Shown: positions 33,708 through 45,717 of the stretch, piece after piece
Layout: each line of letters opens with the position of its first letter
Position numbering within the stretch: position 1 is the stretch's first letter
Source of the DNA: Alisma plantago-aquatica
Lineage: Eukaryota; Streptophyta; Magnoliopsida; Alismatales; Alismataceae
Direction: 5' to 3'
Length of the DNA: 64,000 bases
NCBI GenBank assembly: GCA_963693085.1
Contig: OY856409.1
Span: 1,337,297,915-1,337,361,914, forward strand
The notes under the pieces: generated by a model
Databases searched by the model: none
Seen by the model: the letters and a program-made list of their open reading frames with translations, nothing else
Told to the model about the DNA's origin: nothing
Made by a program: the position numbers and the translations under genes

Positions 33708-36700
33708 TATGGTTAGGTGTTTGAAGGTCTAAAGGTACCAAGCTGTTATACAATGCAATGCTGATTTGGTGATCAATCCAATGATCCAAACCTCAATTGG
33801 ATGGCTTGGATTTGAGTGATATGATGGGCAAACTGTCTCAAGACCGTTTGGAGGTCATCCAAACGACCTCAAGACCGTTTGGGGTCAGGTCATACCCAAT
33901 TTGGATAATGGTTCAATAGTTTCAAACTAACCAATCTTGCATTGATGAGTGTTGTTGGATCTTCAATTCCAAACCCTAATTCAATTGAATCAAGCCCTAA
34001 TTGATGACCAATTGAGGGTCAATTGAGGGTCAAATTAGTTGAAGGTTGACCTATTAAACTCAATTGAAGTATGAGCATAGGTCCAATTGATGATTGGTTC
34101 CATGAATTCAATGGTTGAAGGTCCAATGCAATCAATTGAAACACAATTAGTAGCATGACTGATGATCAACTTCAAAGATCTAATTGGTGTTTATAAACCC
34201 TAATCCCATTGAGATCAGACCATAATTGAAGTCCCAATTGAGGGGTGAGCCATGATTCAAATGATGATTGAGTTGATGATCCAATTGGTTGAAGTTCCAT
34301 TGATTAGAATTGAGTGTGGTTCAATTTGGTTAATTCAATTGGATACCTCATGTTATTGAAGGTCTAATTGATCAAACCTTTTTGAAAACCTAATGTGATT
34401 AGGTGGGAGATACCTTTAATGGTACTAGTCATTAATGCATAACAAATGCATGGACCCAATACATGATGTAAACCCTAATTGAGGCTGATTCAATGTATAA
34501 CCTTAATAAGAGGTTGTCTACATGTGAAATCACTAATTAGGATGTTAGTAAACCCTAGTTGAGGGTGTATCCTTGTGAAACCCTAGTGGAGGGTGTATCA
34601 TTGTGAACCCTGGTTGAGGGTGTAACCTTGTGAAACCCTAGTGGAGGGTGTATCATTGTGAACCCTGGTTGAGGGTGTATCCTTGTGAAACCCTAGTTGA
34701 GGGTGTATCATTATGATTGTTTATAGGCAACTTTATAATAAAGTTATGCCTTAAACTAAGATAAGTCCATATCATGTGAGATAGCTGGACAATTCTAATG
34801 TGTGGCCTATGCATTATATGCTAAGGGTGAGTATTCTGTGATGGAATGTATTAAGAGGGGAAATACCTTAATACAAGATAAAGTTGGTTAACTCAAGAGG
34901 GTCTAAATTAATGAGAAATGGGAAACCCTAACCCTGGTAAGGGAATAGTGGTGTTACCCTTGAATAATGATGTTATATATTGTTTTGCATGGTGCTGATA
35001 TGAAATTGATGTATTATCATCTGTACTAACCATGCAGGTATGATGTGATGATGAACATATCCAGGTATGAGCTATGACATTTTATGTATTGACATTGTTT
35101 ATTGGGCCTTATGTGCCATGCTATACCTTATTGCCTAGTATGAGTTAATAAGAGAAGTAATGGGCCTTAAGTGCCATGAGAAGATGTTTATGTAATAAGC
35201 ATCATATTTACCTTGGTCAGGTGACCTGAAGGTGATAATTACCTGAAAAAGTGGTAATAATGCTCAATGATGAGCTAAGGGTTTGAATACCCAGAACCAT
35301 ATGATTATGGCATTGAGTTGCAAAGGAATGAAAATTCCCAGTATTGAAATGAGGGACTGAGATCCCCATGTCTTATAAAGACTGAGAAGTGATTAATGGA
35401 AATAGTACATGTTTTCTTTATAGCATTTGTCTTATTAAGTTATGTTTGGAAACTTGGCTGATGCTAAAAGAATATGATAATATACTTAATTAATCAAGTG
35501 ATACCATATAATGTAGTTGCCCTGATCACAGATCCATCAGCGTCAGAATTAGCTGAATGATGAAACGAGTTTACTCAGAACATATATTTTTGAATATGTG
35601 GGGGTAATTGGACAATTATATCCTTATGCCCCATAGGCATTGCTACGGGCTATGTACTATGAATGGGATTGGTTACGGACCATACCCCAATAAGAGCATG
35701 GCTACGGGCCATGACTCCACAAAATAATACCGGGCATTGGCTACGAGCCATATCCTGAAGAGAGTATATGCTATGGGCTATAACTCTAATAGCGATGTTG
35801 CCAGTATACCCTGGAAAGCAATCTAGTAGAGAAACAAGATGTCCTGCATGTTATCTCGTACTGACCGAGATAGTTGAGGTCATGGGAATCCGGCTCTTCC
35901 ATTGACCTATGTGTGGTACCGATGCTTTACGTAACCGTGGTCGGTTGGAGTATGAGCGGTATACCTCATCTCCTCAGGGCATAAGTATGATTGTAAAACG
36001 TAATCAGTCGTGTAGCATATTTGCTTAGGGTTGAATTGCGAGAATCAATGGTTGATGATACATGGTCTATTATATCATAGTTGGATAAATGATATACATG
36101 TTCTTCATATTCCTTCTTAAATGAATGACTTGCTGCTTAATCAAGTTATAATTGAAATGATTGCATAGAGAATACTGCTCTACATATCTTATTCAATGAT
36201 TTACCTGCTGTTGAGTAAATATAATTCTACTGCTCAGTGTTATTCTATTATCGGCAATAACAATGTTTCTGGAGGAGAGTTATATCTCTCGCTGGGACAA
36301 TTTTTATAATTGTCTCACCCCCGTGGGATTAAATTTTTAGGTAACCGCCGACGAAAAGGCAAGGAACCTATTACAGAGGAAGAGCAGCAACAGCAGTAGC
36401 AGGGACAACAGTAAATCCCAGGTGGGGATATGAGCTTTCAAGCTGTATATAGAAAGTCCTATGAGTCGTCTCTGTACTCTCGGGTCCTAGGAGTAATGTT
36501 TTGATGGATCGATCTGAGATTTTGGCTTTAAGCCTCGAGGGTTTTATACTACCTGTGTACAGTTAAGACAGAGTAGTTGATGTTTGTATTCCTCGAGAAG
36601 TAATAGTACATGAGATGTATATATGAACCAGGATGTGAGGTTTTACTTTAGTTCTGAATGAAAGAGTTTTCCTGTGAATGGATCTCTTTGCAAATGGTTT

Positions 36701-36804
36701 TAATTTTTAGTGATTTTTAGTAATCCATTGCTAACGATCGCTTCCACATGTTTTATTATTGTTAATGACACTTGTTATCTTAAATGATGGCGGGTGTCAT
36801 GACA
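33708..36804 (+). mobile_element. Family A LTR, 3' 3.1 kb, third copy
   Basis: Begins inside the palindrome cluster at the duplication junction and ends GTCATGACA followed by GCAAC (36805-36809). It includes the six-unit array (34548-34714). It is a by-product of tandem duplication, not an insertion of its own. Confidence 0.9.
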
Positions 36805-36809
36805 GCAAC
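36805..36809. repeat. 3' target duplication GCAAC
   Basis: The unmutated 3' target duplication of the solo LTR. The version in unit 1 reads ACAAC, so the change occurred after the tandem duplication. Confidence 0.75.
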
Positions 36810-39800
36810 CATAAAATAGGAATCTGGGATGGGGATCTAATGTTGGTGCAAAAAAGAATAAGGAAAGGAGGAACAATGAATTAGTGGGCTTTGTGGTGGT
36901 GGAAGAGGTAGTATATAGTCAGGTGAAGATGAGGTATAGTTTTGTCCCTAACAATGACACTTGACTGGAGGTTGACGCTACAAATTGTGAGGGATATAAG
37001 GAGTGGAGACAAATCAAAATTTCCCACTCCCTCATGCTCTTGTTGACCAATCATCTATGATTTTTTTTAATATTGACCTACAAATAAGTATGGAACAACT
37101 AGCTAGCTAGTCCCTTGATCCTCTCTTACTGGAATGTTAGAGGAGTAGGTCATGATAACACATACAATGGGTACATGAGAGGAAGAAAGAGGGTATATAC
37201 TTCGACTCGAATTTCTCCCACCTAATGACACGTTGAAGGCTCATAACTAGATGCCCTCACCCCCCACACACATGATTTGCATCCACTTTGTAGAGGGGCC
37301 ACATTTTATGAATCTAACCGTCGGATCTTGAAGTAATGGTTTGGTCACGCCCCAATCCAATTGTCAGTATTTCTTTTACATTATTCGGAATGTAATTATG
37401 AAATAACATTTATGTTTATTTTAGTATAATAGTTTATGGAAATGTGAACGTGCAAGGTTAACTTCCTATTTATCATAATTATTAGCATATGAGCTAGTTC
37501 TAAATCAAAACAATTTAAGTAATTGATCATTTAGATAGAATAAAGATTTAGACATAACTATTTTAGTCTACTAATCATTAAGTCCAATTAGAGAACATAA
37601 GAAGTTGCTAAAATGATTTTTTGTAAAACTTTTGCACCTGTTTAATCTCTATAATAACATTCCTTTTATGATTTTCCCATCTATTTTAATGACCTAGAAC
37701 AACATTTGGATTTGACTTAATGACCTTTCTTAAATCCATACAGACTTATCATCGGTTGCTACTGATACATCTTCGTCGTGATCACAACACTTACATCTAG
37801 ACATACGTTCCCAACCACAAGAAACCATCAGACATCTCGACCGAGACATACCTGAAGAGTAACGATTGACTGTCACGACCGTAGCTGTTCATCAACTGTC
37901 TCGATCGAGATGTGGTTGCAACCAGGGCATCAATGACGCCCAGACAGTCGTTGTGACCAGAGCACTATCTTGACTAAGATGGGGTCGCAACATGGGCAGA
38001 AGAAGTAACCACTACAGAAGACACGACTGTGACTACAATAAGAGAAGTCATAATCGTAACCCATCTTGATCACGGTGAGGAACTAAGTTGGTGGGCAATG
38101 CCTATATATAGGCCACAACGTCATACATGCAAAAGGGGGTCAGATCATCAAGAGCGACGAAGTGCTGCCCAACTCCAGAGCCATCCTCATTCATCTCCAT
38201 TAGGTCTTAGATCTTTGTAGATGAAAGTTGGAGGAGAGAATAGATTTGTCATCCTCTTCTTCGAGAGAAAGAGTTGTCATCTTCAATGTCTACACCAGAT
38301 CTATATCTGAAGAAGTATCTTTAATGTATCACCTCCTTCCTTCTTTAGATCTATCTTCTCCCTCATGATGTACCTTCACCCTCTTCGTTTATCTTGATGT
38401 ATCTACACCTTTTTAGCGTCATTATGTTGCCCTTTAACATGAGTGGCTAAACATCTTACTTGGGTTGGGAGTAGCTACTAAGGCTCTCCCAACATGTATA
38501 TACTTACATCCTTTTGAATATATGTATTCTTAACCATGATTATCTCCATACTCTTGTTCTTAAATACTTCACTTGCATGATTAGCTACCATATTGTGATG
38601 TATAATTTTTAATGCCTCTAAAGAGTAGTATTAAGATTACCTAAGTTTTATGGAGTTGCATGAATGCATGAAAATGTTAAAATGCTAAAGTTAATGATCA
38701 TATGATTTGCTTTATGATTGTTTGTTTGCCGTCTCTCTCGAGAGACAACCTTATAATCTAGATCTATCCTAAGCTCGAGAGAGGAGGGAATATACAAATA
38801 TGATGATTGCTTGTAATCTTGCTAAGGGTATACAAAGGAGTGTGAGTGTTGAATGTTGGTGAGAGATCTTAATAGGTGAAATCTAATCCAAGTCTCCATC
38901 CATATCTTGTTTCCACATGTTCGTTTGCTTTGATCTCTTATTTTCTTCTTTATTTTTCTTTTACTCATTTTGTTTTGTTTAGAGTAATATTGTTCCGTAA
39001 GGAACACCATCTTAATCTACTCCTTAATTTGGTGTATTTGAGTCTAAGGCTCTATGTTCCTAATACTTGCCAACATTGTCCCTCTGGTTCGACCCCGATC
39101 TACTACATTGGACCCCATATAATAGTTGTAGGGGTCAGATTGTCGGGTTATAAATATAAGAGTCCAACTGCTTTAAATCTACAATGTTTTAGACGTGTGA
39201 TTTAGGCCAGTCATAAGTATTAATCCTTGGATGAAGTACTATTTTGACTTCATATACTAAAAATTTTGTTCATATTAAAACATGACCATTAATATACGTA
39301 AATGGGCACCCTATCAAATCATTTAACTAAACTTCATAGGCATATCTAATCAAATTTAAGCAGTCACAAATAGGACTAGTTAAAATTGTCAATATTCATT
39401 CAAAGATAAATATATAATTTTTTATCAATTAAAAATCATAATCGCAGTTAAATATTATTAAGATAGTTATCACCACATAAGCCAATTATTGGAAAACTTA
39501 AACATAGATACAATTGTGCATTGACATATAAAGTGGGGAGGTTTGGTAGATGAGTAAAATAAACAAATTCAAGATCTTACTCCTGACATGCTTACTACAA
39601 CTGATTCTACTACAAGCTTATAAGGTGGATACTTCCATCTCTTTCACACGTACTCATGATGCAATGACATAATGGACATGTTTAAGGAGAAATAGAAGAA
39701 CCCACATGTATAGTTTGACGGGCGACACATTTTAGAGTTATACCCACTCTATTGGTCTATTGGTCAACATAACGAACATATACTCCTAGATTGAATAAGT

Positions 39801-40027
39801 AAAAGAATGGATGTCCTAAAATAATTATTTAACCCAAAAAAGTTTGAATATTATTGTAAGCAACCCATGATTGGGACAAATGAGGAGACCATCGTCTTTC
39901 AAAGTTGGACCTCTTGACTAAAATGACGGTGATGAGTTATACATCGTAATCAACCTAAGCCTTGTTAGATTTTTTTTTATAGAAATGGAGTATTATGTCT
40001 TCATAAAAGTTTATAAAGATGATCAGA
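36810..40027. repeat. Second copy of solo-LTR flank and LTR-like sequence
   Basis: Collinear with 29829-33047 at offset 6981, including the TATA box (38103) and inverted-repeat cluster. No gene is seen. Open frames at 38029-38220 and 38876-39205 duplicate those in unit 1 and are not supported as genes. Confidence 0.85.
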
Positions 40028-40260
40028 GATGTCGAGAGGTAGTAGCTCGGTGGAGAAGGAGCGTGCTCCCCAGAGTAGGGGTCTGGATTCAAATCTCTAG
40101 TTGTGCGTCTCAGCACTCATTGGTTTCATCACACCACTCAACCTCTACGTGAGTTTACATGCTCCCCCCGATGTACGGGTAGTTGAAGGGGGGTGTTATG
40201 CCGTCAACAGGGGTTACAATCGCGACGCTCGTTCAGAAGACTTGGTTCCAAAAAGAGAAA
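40028..40260 (+). mobile_element. tRNA-derived SINE candidate, second copy
   Basis: A-box-like TAGCTCGGTGG at 40043-40053 and B-box-like GGATTCAAATC at 40085-40095. It is a copy by tandem duplication. Confidence 0.5.
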
Positions 40261-40661
40261 ACCAGCTGAATCGAATTGCCATGTTTGGCTTAATGTTTGT
40301 AGCTTGTTTAAAATTAGCTTAATTGTAAAGACATCTTTTCTCACGCCTATTCCCTCAACAACTGCAAAAGAGACGGGTTACCGATGCACGGATAGGCATT
40401 GCCACCCCATAAAAATCCCAAATACTACCCGTGTTCTAGATGGGAGTGATCAAGGCATGAAGCACGGAAATAAGAATTGCTATTATGGCGAACCATTTTA
40501 GATCTTATTTATTAAATCTGTAGTTACTACCCACTACATGGATTTAGAGTGGTGAAGACTTGGAAAGCAAGCCTTGCAAATTGCACCACCACGGGTTTTA
40601 TTGTTGTGTAGATGACACTCCAAGTCCAATTGCTTCCAGTGAGTACTAAATTTCATCTGAG

Positions 40662-41027
40662 CAAATAACTAAATTGTCCTTTGACACCCATCTATCTTGG
40701 GTTGCTCCTCCAGCTCGACCAACCATTTGGGCAAAACATTTATTCTGAATAAATACCGTGCTTACCGGATGGTCTGCTGGGATATGATAGCTTTGCTTGT
40801 ACAAGAGTTCACGGGAATCAGCTGAAAGCTTCCCAGCAGCTGCCACCCACCTGCCTACCATTGACTTCGCTTCCCTTTCCACCGGGTGGTAAAGGAAGTG
40901 GGGGCGTGCAGCCTGAATCACGGAGGGAGACAAGCCAGATCAGGTCGACCAGAGACGAGCCAAGAGAGATGTAGTCGAGAGGCATCCTGTAGCTCCAGTC
41001 CAAATCCGAACACCCTTTCCTCTCGCG
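40662..41027 (+). promoter_or_regulatory. Proximal upstream region of the ATL gene
   Basis: Single-copy DNA between the duplication edge and the ATG. Base composition shifts from AT-rich to GC-rich across it. GAATAAATACC near 40748 is the only TATA-like word and is weak. The transcription start cannot be placed. The tandem duplication leaves this proximal part intact and single. Confidence 0.45.
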
Positions 41028-42440
41028 ATGGCGCAAATTCGCCGGATCTTACATCCGGAAGAGGGCTACTACAGCCCAGCTCCAAGTGATTGCTCCCAGA
41101 GTTGCAACAACACGCTGTTCTGCAATTCGTGCCTCTCTCCGACTTCGATCCCTGACGGCTTTATCCCGAAGACGCCTTTCTTGCCGCCACCGTCAGCCCC
41201 CTTTGTCGACGTCAACGTGACGGCGCCCTTCGTCTCACACAAGGCCACCGGGCATCTGACCCTCACCGCCCTCGTGATCGCCTCCGTCCTCGCGGCCTTC
41301 TTCCTCCTGATCACCTACTACCTCCTAATCCTCCGGTACCGCTCCTACCTCCGCCGCCAGAGAGCCGCGGCGGCTCTCAACACCCCCAGAGGACCCGGCC
41401 CGTCCCCGGAAGAAGACGAAGATGAGGACGCGCCTTTCAATCAGGACGGCGGCGCCGCCGTACACCATGTGTGGTTCATCCGTACCGTTGGCCTTGAGCA
41501 GCCCATGATCGATTCAATCACCGTGTGCCCGTACAGGCGCGGGGACGGACTGATAGAGTCCACGGACTGCTCGGTGTGCCTGTCTGAGTTCGAAGATGGG
41601 GAGCTCGTCCGCCTTCTGCCCAAGTGCTGCCATGCCTTCCATCTGCCTTGCATAGACACGTGGCTACGATCCCACCTCAATTGCCCCCTCTGCCGCGCTC
41701 CGATCGTCTCTCCGGCTTTCCCCCCTGCCGCAACAGTTGAAGCCGCCGCGACCTCTGCTGTTACTGTTGCTGCTACTGTTCCTGCTGGCAATCCAGATTC
41801 AGCTGTTCCGATTGGGGTTGCGCTTGTTTCTGAAAGCACCGACGTTGACAGTAGTGATGATAGCTCTGATGGACAACAGACGCCCACGGCGCTGGGCATG
41901 ATTTTCGCTGTGCCTGAAGAGCGCGAGGAGAGTGGAATCATTGGCGATTCTTCTTCAGGAAATGGGAACAACCCACCTGCCCCACCAGTGGCTTCTTTGT
42001 CGGTTGCGGAATTCGGGTTCCGCGTGCAGAGCGATCTGGGGGGTTTCGGAGGCCGGCGGCAATTGGGCAACGACGAGGAGGAATGGGTCACGGTAGATTT
42101 GGGTTCAGATCGCGAGATACAGCCGTATCGGCGGTCAGTGTCTATGGATATCTCGGCACTGGGAGCTCTTTTCCACAGGGAGGAAGATGAAGAAGGCCAC
42201 TCCGAAGGCGCCGTCACCAGCTGCAAGGCCAAGCTGCCTCCTTATCTCCGGGAAGTGCTGCCGGCTACACCTGCAGGCCTCAGGATGATGAAGCAGGGGA
42301 GGGATCCCAAAGGGGGTAACCTTCTTCAGAAGGAGGCGTTTGGTGTAGAGAGGTGCTCCTCGGCTAACAGCGGAGGCTACATCTTCTCGCGGCTTGGAAG
42401 AGGTCGTTCTCGCAGCCATGCTTCCATCCTTCCACTGTAG
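41028..42440 (+). CDS. RING-H2 finger E3 ubiquitin ligase, ATL family (ATL51-55 type)
   Basis: A membrane-anchored E3 that would recruit an E2 through its RING-H2 domain and ubiquitinate target proteins. ATL proteins often act in defence and stress signalling. It is 470 codons, intronless as most ATL genes are. The order is: Cys-rich N-terminus (C22-C35); one hydrophobic membrane segment about 77-103; basic [10 protein letters not shown] after it; acidic stretch 128-135; [10 protein letters not shown] (155-164), the ATL GLD-like motif; RING-H2 with C181, C184, C200, H202, H205, C208, C219, C222 and the conserved W212 and P220; low-complexity Ala/Val/Thr 231-260; RRSVSMD at 368-374; Ser/Arg-rich C-terminus. 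All eight zinc ligands are present. [10 protein letters not shown] and the RING sequence resemble the Arabidopsis ATL51-55/RING1 group; no exact orthologue is claimed. GC and CpG content are far above the surroundings. Long minus-strand frames here (41441-42232) are shadows. Confidence 0.95.
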   Translation: MAQIRRILHPEEGYYSPAPSDCSQSCNNTLFCNSCLSPTSIPDGFIPKTPFLPPPSAPFVDVNVTAPFVSHKATGHLTLTALVIASVLAAFFLLITYYLLILRYRSYLRRQRAAAALNTPRGPGPSPEEDEDEDAPFNQDGGAAVHHVWFIRTVGLEQPMIDSITVCPYRRGDGLIESTDCSVCLSEFEDGELVRLLPKCCHAFHLPCIDTWLRSHLNCPLCRAPIVSPAFPPAATVEAAATSAVTVAATVPAGNPDSAVPIGVALVSESTDVDSSDDSSDGQQTPTALGMIFAVPEEREESGIIGDSSSGNGNNPPAPPVASLSVAEFGFRVQSDLGGFGGRRQLGNDEEEWVTVDLGSDREIQPYRRSVSMDISALGALFHREEDEEGHSEGAVTSCKAKLPPYLREVLPATPAGLRMMKQGRDPKGGNLLQKEAFGVERCSSANSGGYIFSRLGRGRSRSHASILPL

Positions 42441-43800
42441 TGATGCCGAACTGGCATTAGACTGTATATGTGTGTACCAATTGCGGTTAATCCCGGATCG
42501 AACTGGGCAAATTCCAGCGATTCTCATGCCGAGTGCATGTACTGTAATGTAAGAGAGAGAAGCGAGCACATAATAAGACTCTGCGACATTAAATTGTTTA
42601 CATACAATCTGCTATCTTTCTTCAAGAAATCAAATGGGGAGCTCACAGTAGCTCATTGAGGACAAAAGCGCATTGATATGTAAAATATGATCCATTATCA
42701 GCTACATGGAACAAGCCTGAAAGGCTAATACTGCAAGGAAAACTGCAAATGGGACACCCAAAAGAGAAGAATCCAAGGTCAAGAGAGCCGTTAATCTGCC
42801 AAACAACGGGACCAAAAGCAAAGCTAATTGCTGCGTTTCTACTATATCATGAAGTTTGTATGCATGCTTATTATGATACAATTCTCTTGTATGCGGATGA
42901 AGATCGTATTCTATTGCTAATTCTGCAATCACTCATGGTGCAATTAGTTTTGTACAGGAAATTGATGGTTGCGCAACAGCTGTAACAATAATTGCTCAGA
43001 CCATGGTGAAGCTGCCACCCTCGCAAGAGGGCTTCATTAAACCAAACACCCGTATATTAAACAAAATCAAATGAAACGGGACAAACGACATATGGTTTCG
43101 AAATTTGGAAATAGATCCCTAGATGGTGGTTTCATCACCATAAACAATTTTTAAACAACTCATCTGATTAAGCAAATTGATTATACAATGGGTCGCATCC
43201 GAAAACATTGCCATGGATAGGTAGACCACGACAATCACTTGGCTTCAAACATCCCCTATCCTATTAAGCATAACAACCTATTCCCATGACTACTACTCAC
43301 TCTCGTTATAGGAGTTACCAATAATATGGCCCACAATCTATCTTATCAAACATGCGATATTTATTTAGATTTCCATCACACAACAACAAAAGATCAATGA
43401 AATAGAACAATAAAATTTAAATACACACAAAAGTAGTTGGAAGTTATATGGGAGACACAATAGGTTTACTCCTCAACCTAGAAGGGTTTTCACTCAACCA
43501 TAGACATGGATGTCATGGATCATCGTTCTTGTCCAAAGAAGGGAACACTGCTTTCTAACTATCAGATTTAATCCAATGAGGAGATTACTCCTTCTCTATC
43601 TACCACTAGGGAAGGCAATAGTGTGGATATGATGTGATTTATATCAAAACCATAACCACACTATGGTAGAATAATAAAAACTCCATATCCACATCATATC
43701 TATTGTGGTTTTTAATATGAGAAACAATATAAGCATCACAAAAAAAGTCACGATTAATTATACCGCACTACACCTTATACTACATCATAATTTTTTTTAA
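42441..43800. other. 3' flank of ATL and unassigned AT-rich DNA
   Basis: The first about 150 bp probably hold the ATL 3' untranslated region; no single poly(A) signal stands out. Beyond it no gene, LTR end or repeat is evident. Frames at 42702-42985 on either strand have no recognisable domain. Confidence 0.5.
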
Positions 43801-45717
43801 AATCATAGTACAATTGAACCTAAAATTTGTGAAGTTGTATAAAATAAATGAAAATAACAACATAGACCATATGAAATAACAATGATCATAATATTAATAA
43901 ATTAAAATACAACATATGTATTCTAACTAGTAAACACAAATATAATATTGTCCAAATACAAGTCCTTCCCCATTCAGAGTTCAAACACCATCCTCTTCTA
44001 AATCGACCCATTAAGTCTCCTCCACTAGTATATATTTTTTCTTTTCTTTTTTCTATGTAGAAACATAATACCATTTAAGATTGCTCCTCAAGTCTCTCTT
44101 TCCTATTAGGCTATCATCCTCATTGTCAAGAAAGTAAGCTATGCTTCTTTCTTCTATATATTTACTTTTAATGAAAGAGAAGTAAACCATTTTTTGAAAT
44201 TCAATTTCATGATATATTTTCTAAAAGAAAGGAGAGAGGGATAAGCTAAAATTATTGATATAGGAGGGTGGTAGAATATTTAAATTAATCACAAAGAAAG
44301 ATGTTAAATAACAATGGATGTAATCATCTCTTATTGACTCTTTCTTTTTGTTCCACTACATATAATATTCATATTTCTTTATTCATCATAACTCGATTAC
44401 ATCTCCACTAATAGCTACATATCCCAACCAACTAATAATATCACGCTTATTGTAATAAACTCAATTCTCACTTTTATTATCTATCTTATCTTTTGTAATG
44501 TTTGTATGTTTCTATTCCAATTTTTCATAAAATGAGTCAATAAAAATATATGAAATACATTAGATGATTCCTCCAAAGATCCATAAGTCTCTCTGCCACC
44601 ATCATACAAATGACAATATAAATTTGTGAAAATATACACTTAAACTATTAAATCTAAATATATAAAAATAAATGTATTTGATTAAATTTTCACATGAAAG
44701 GGGCACATGTATATTTACTAGTTGTATAAAGAGAACAACTATGTGTAGTTGATTGCAAAAAATGAAAGTTTCTACTTCTCTATACACTAAATGCCATTTG
44801 AAAATGGTGATCTAGTTATCATACATAAAATGGAATTTAGAAATAGAGACCTATCTATCTATGTTAGAACAAAAATAAATATTGGTTAGGACATGTATTT
44901 ATATATATATTCCAAATGAGTTATATATTTATATTTATTTAAAATGAAACACCTCAATTGATCTATATCATCTACCTAACACCCTATTAGCTCTCACAAT
45001 CCATCATCTTTTCTGAGACACACAATTATTGAGAGAGAGGGAGATCTAACATTGTGGAGAAAGAAGAATTGGAAATGTTGAATAGGGTTTTATCTTCTAA
45101 GGGGTTATAAAATTAAGTAAGTTCATCTTCTTTAAATAGAGTATTATAATGAATCTTCTATCTTATGTATGCATTTCTTCCTCCCTATGATTTGAATCTA
45201 AAAGATACAAAATCACCATCTTTTTCCTTTCTTTCTATGTTATTCTTCTTTTGTAGGGTTTTTGGGTTGGAAGAAGAAAGAGAAGGAGTTGATGGCTAGA
45301 AACTTGATGGATTTATAAAAGTTCATATTATAGGCGAAGTTTTTAAGGTTTTTGGCATGCTAGGTGAGTGTTTATCTCCCAATTGAGCTTTTTAATCATG
45401 TTGAAAGCTTAACTATATTCGACTACAATAATAAAGATCATTGCTTGCATTTATATGTGACTGGCTAATCAACTGAAAAGATTTTGGAGAATTAAATGCT
45501 ACATGTTAGATCCTTTCTCATCAATTTTTATTTCTCTAGTTACTAATCTATGGATTCAACTTCAATGAAAAATCCCATGGATATAAAACTATGTGATTTC
45601 ATAAGAATGTTTCTTAAAATCAACCTATGAATGACATGCTTGGAACTTGAGTTTACATATATACAATCATGTTTGAATTGTACCAGCATGAATTACACAA
45701 GTGTATTGGTTGATATT
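43801..45717. repeat. 1.9-kb tandem duplication, unit 1
   Basis: Starts AATCATAGTACAATT and is repeated from 45718. The identical word TTCTAACTAGTAAACAC at 43921 and 45835 gives a 1914-bp period. The last about 760 bp (from about 44957) are family C LTR; the first 1.15 kb match nothing else here. Units differ at many positions, so this is clearly older than the 6.98-kb duplication. Confidence 0.87.

Larger units (their letters stand above)
33708..40661. repeat. Tandem duplication unit 2 (6954 bp)
   Basis: Direct repeat of 26727-33707 with about one substitution per 100 bases by eye, a 26-bp deletion near 40535 and a one-base change in a T-run. It ends 366 bp before the ATL start codon. Confidence 0.93.

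Noticed and set aside
41441..42569. Long minus-strand frames of 263 and 144 residues opposite the ATL gene
   Set aside because: GC-rich coding sequence commonly leaves an open antisense frame. The plus strand carries a complete RING-H2 ligase.
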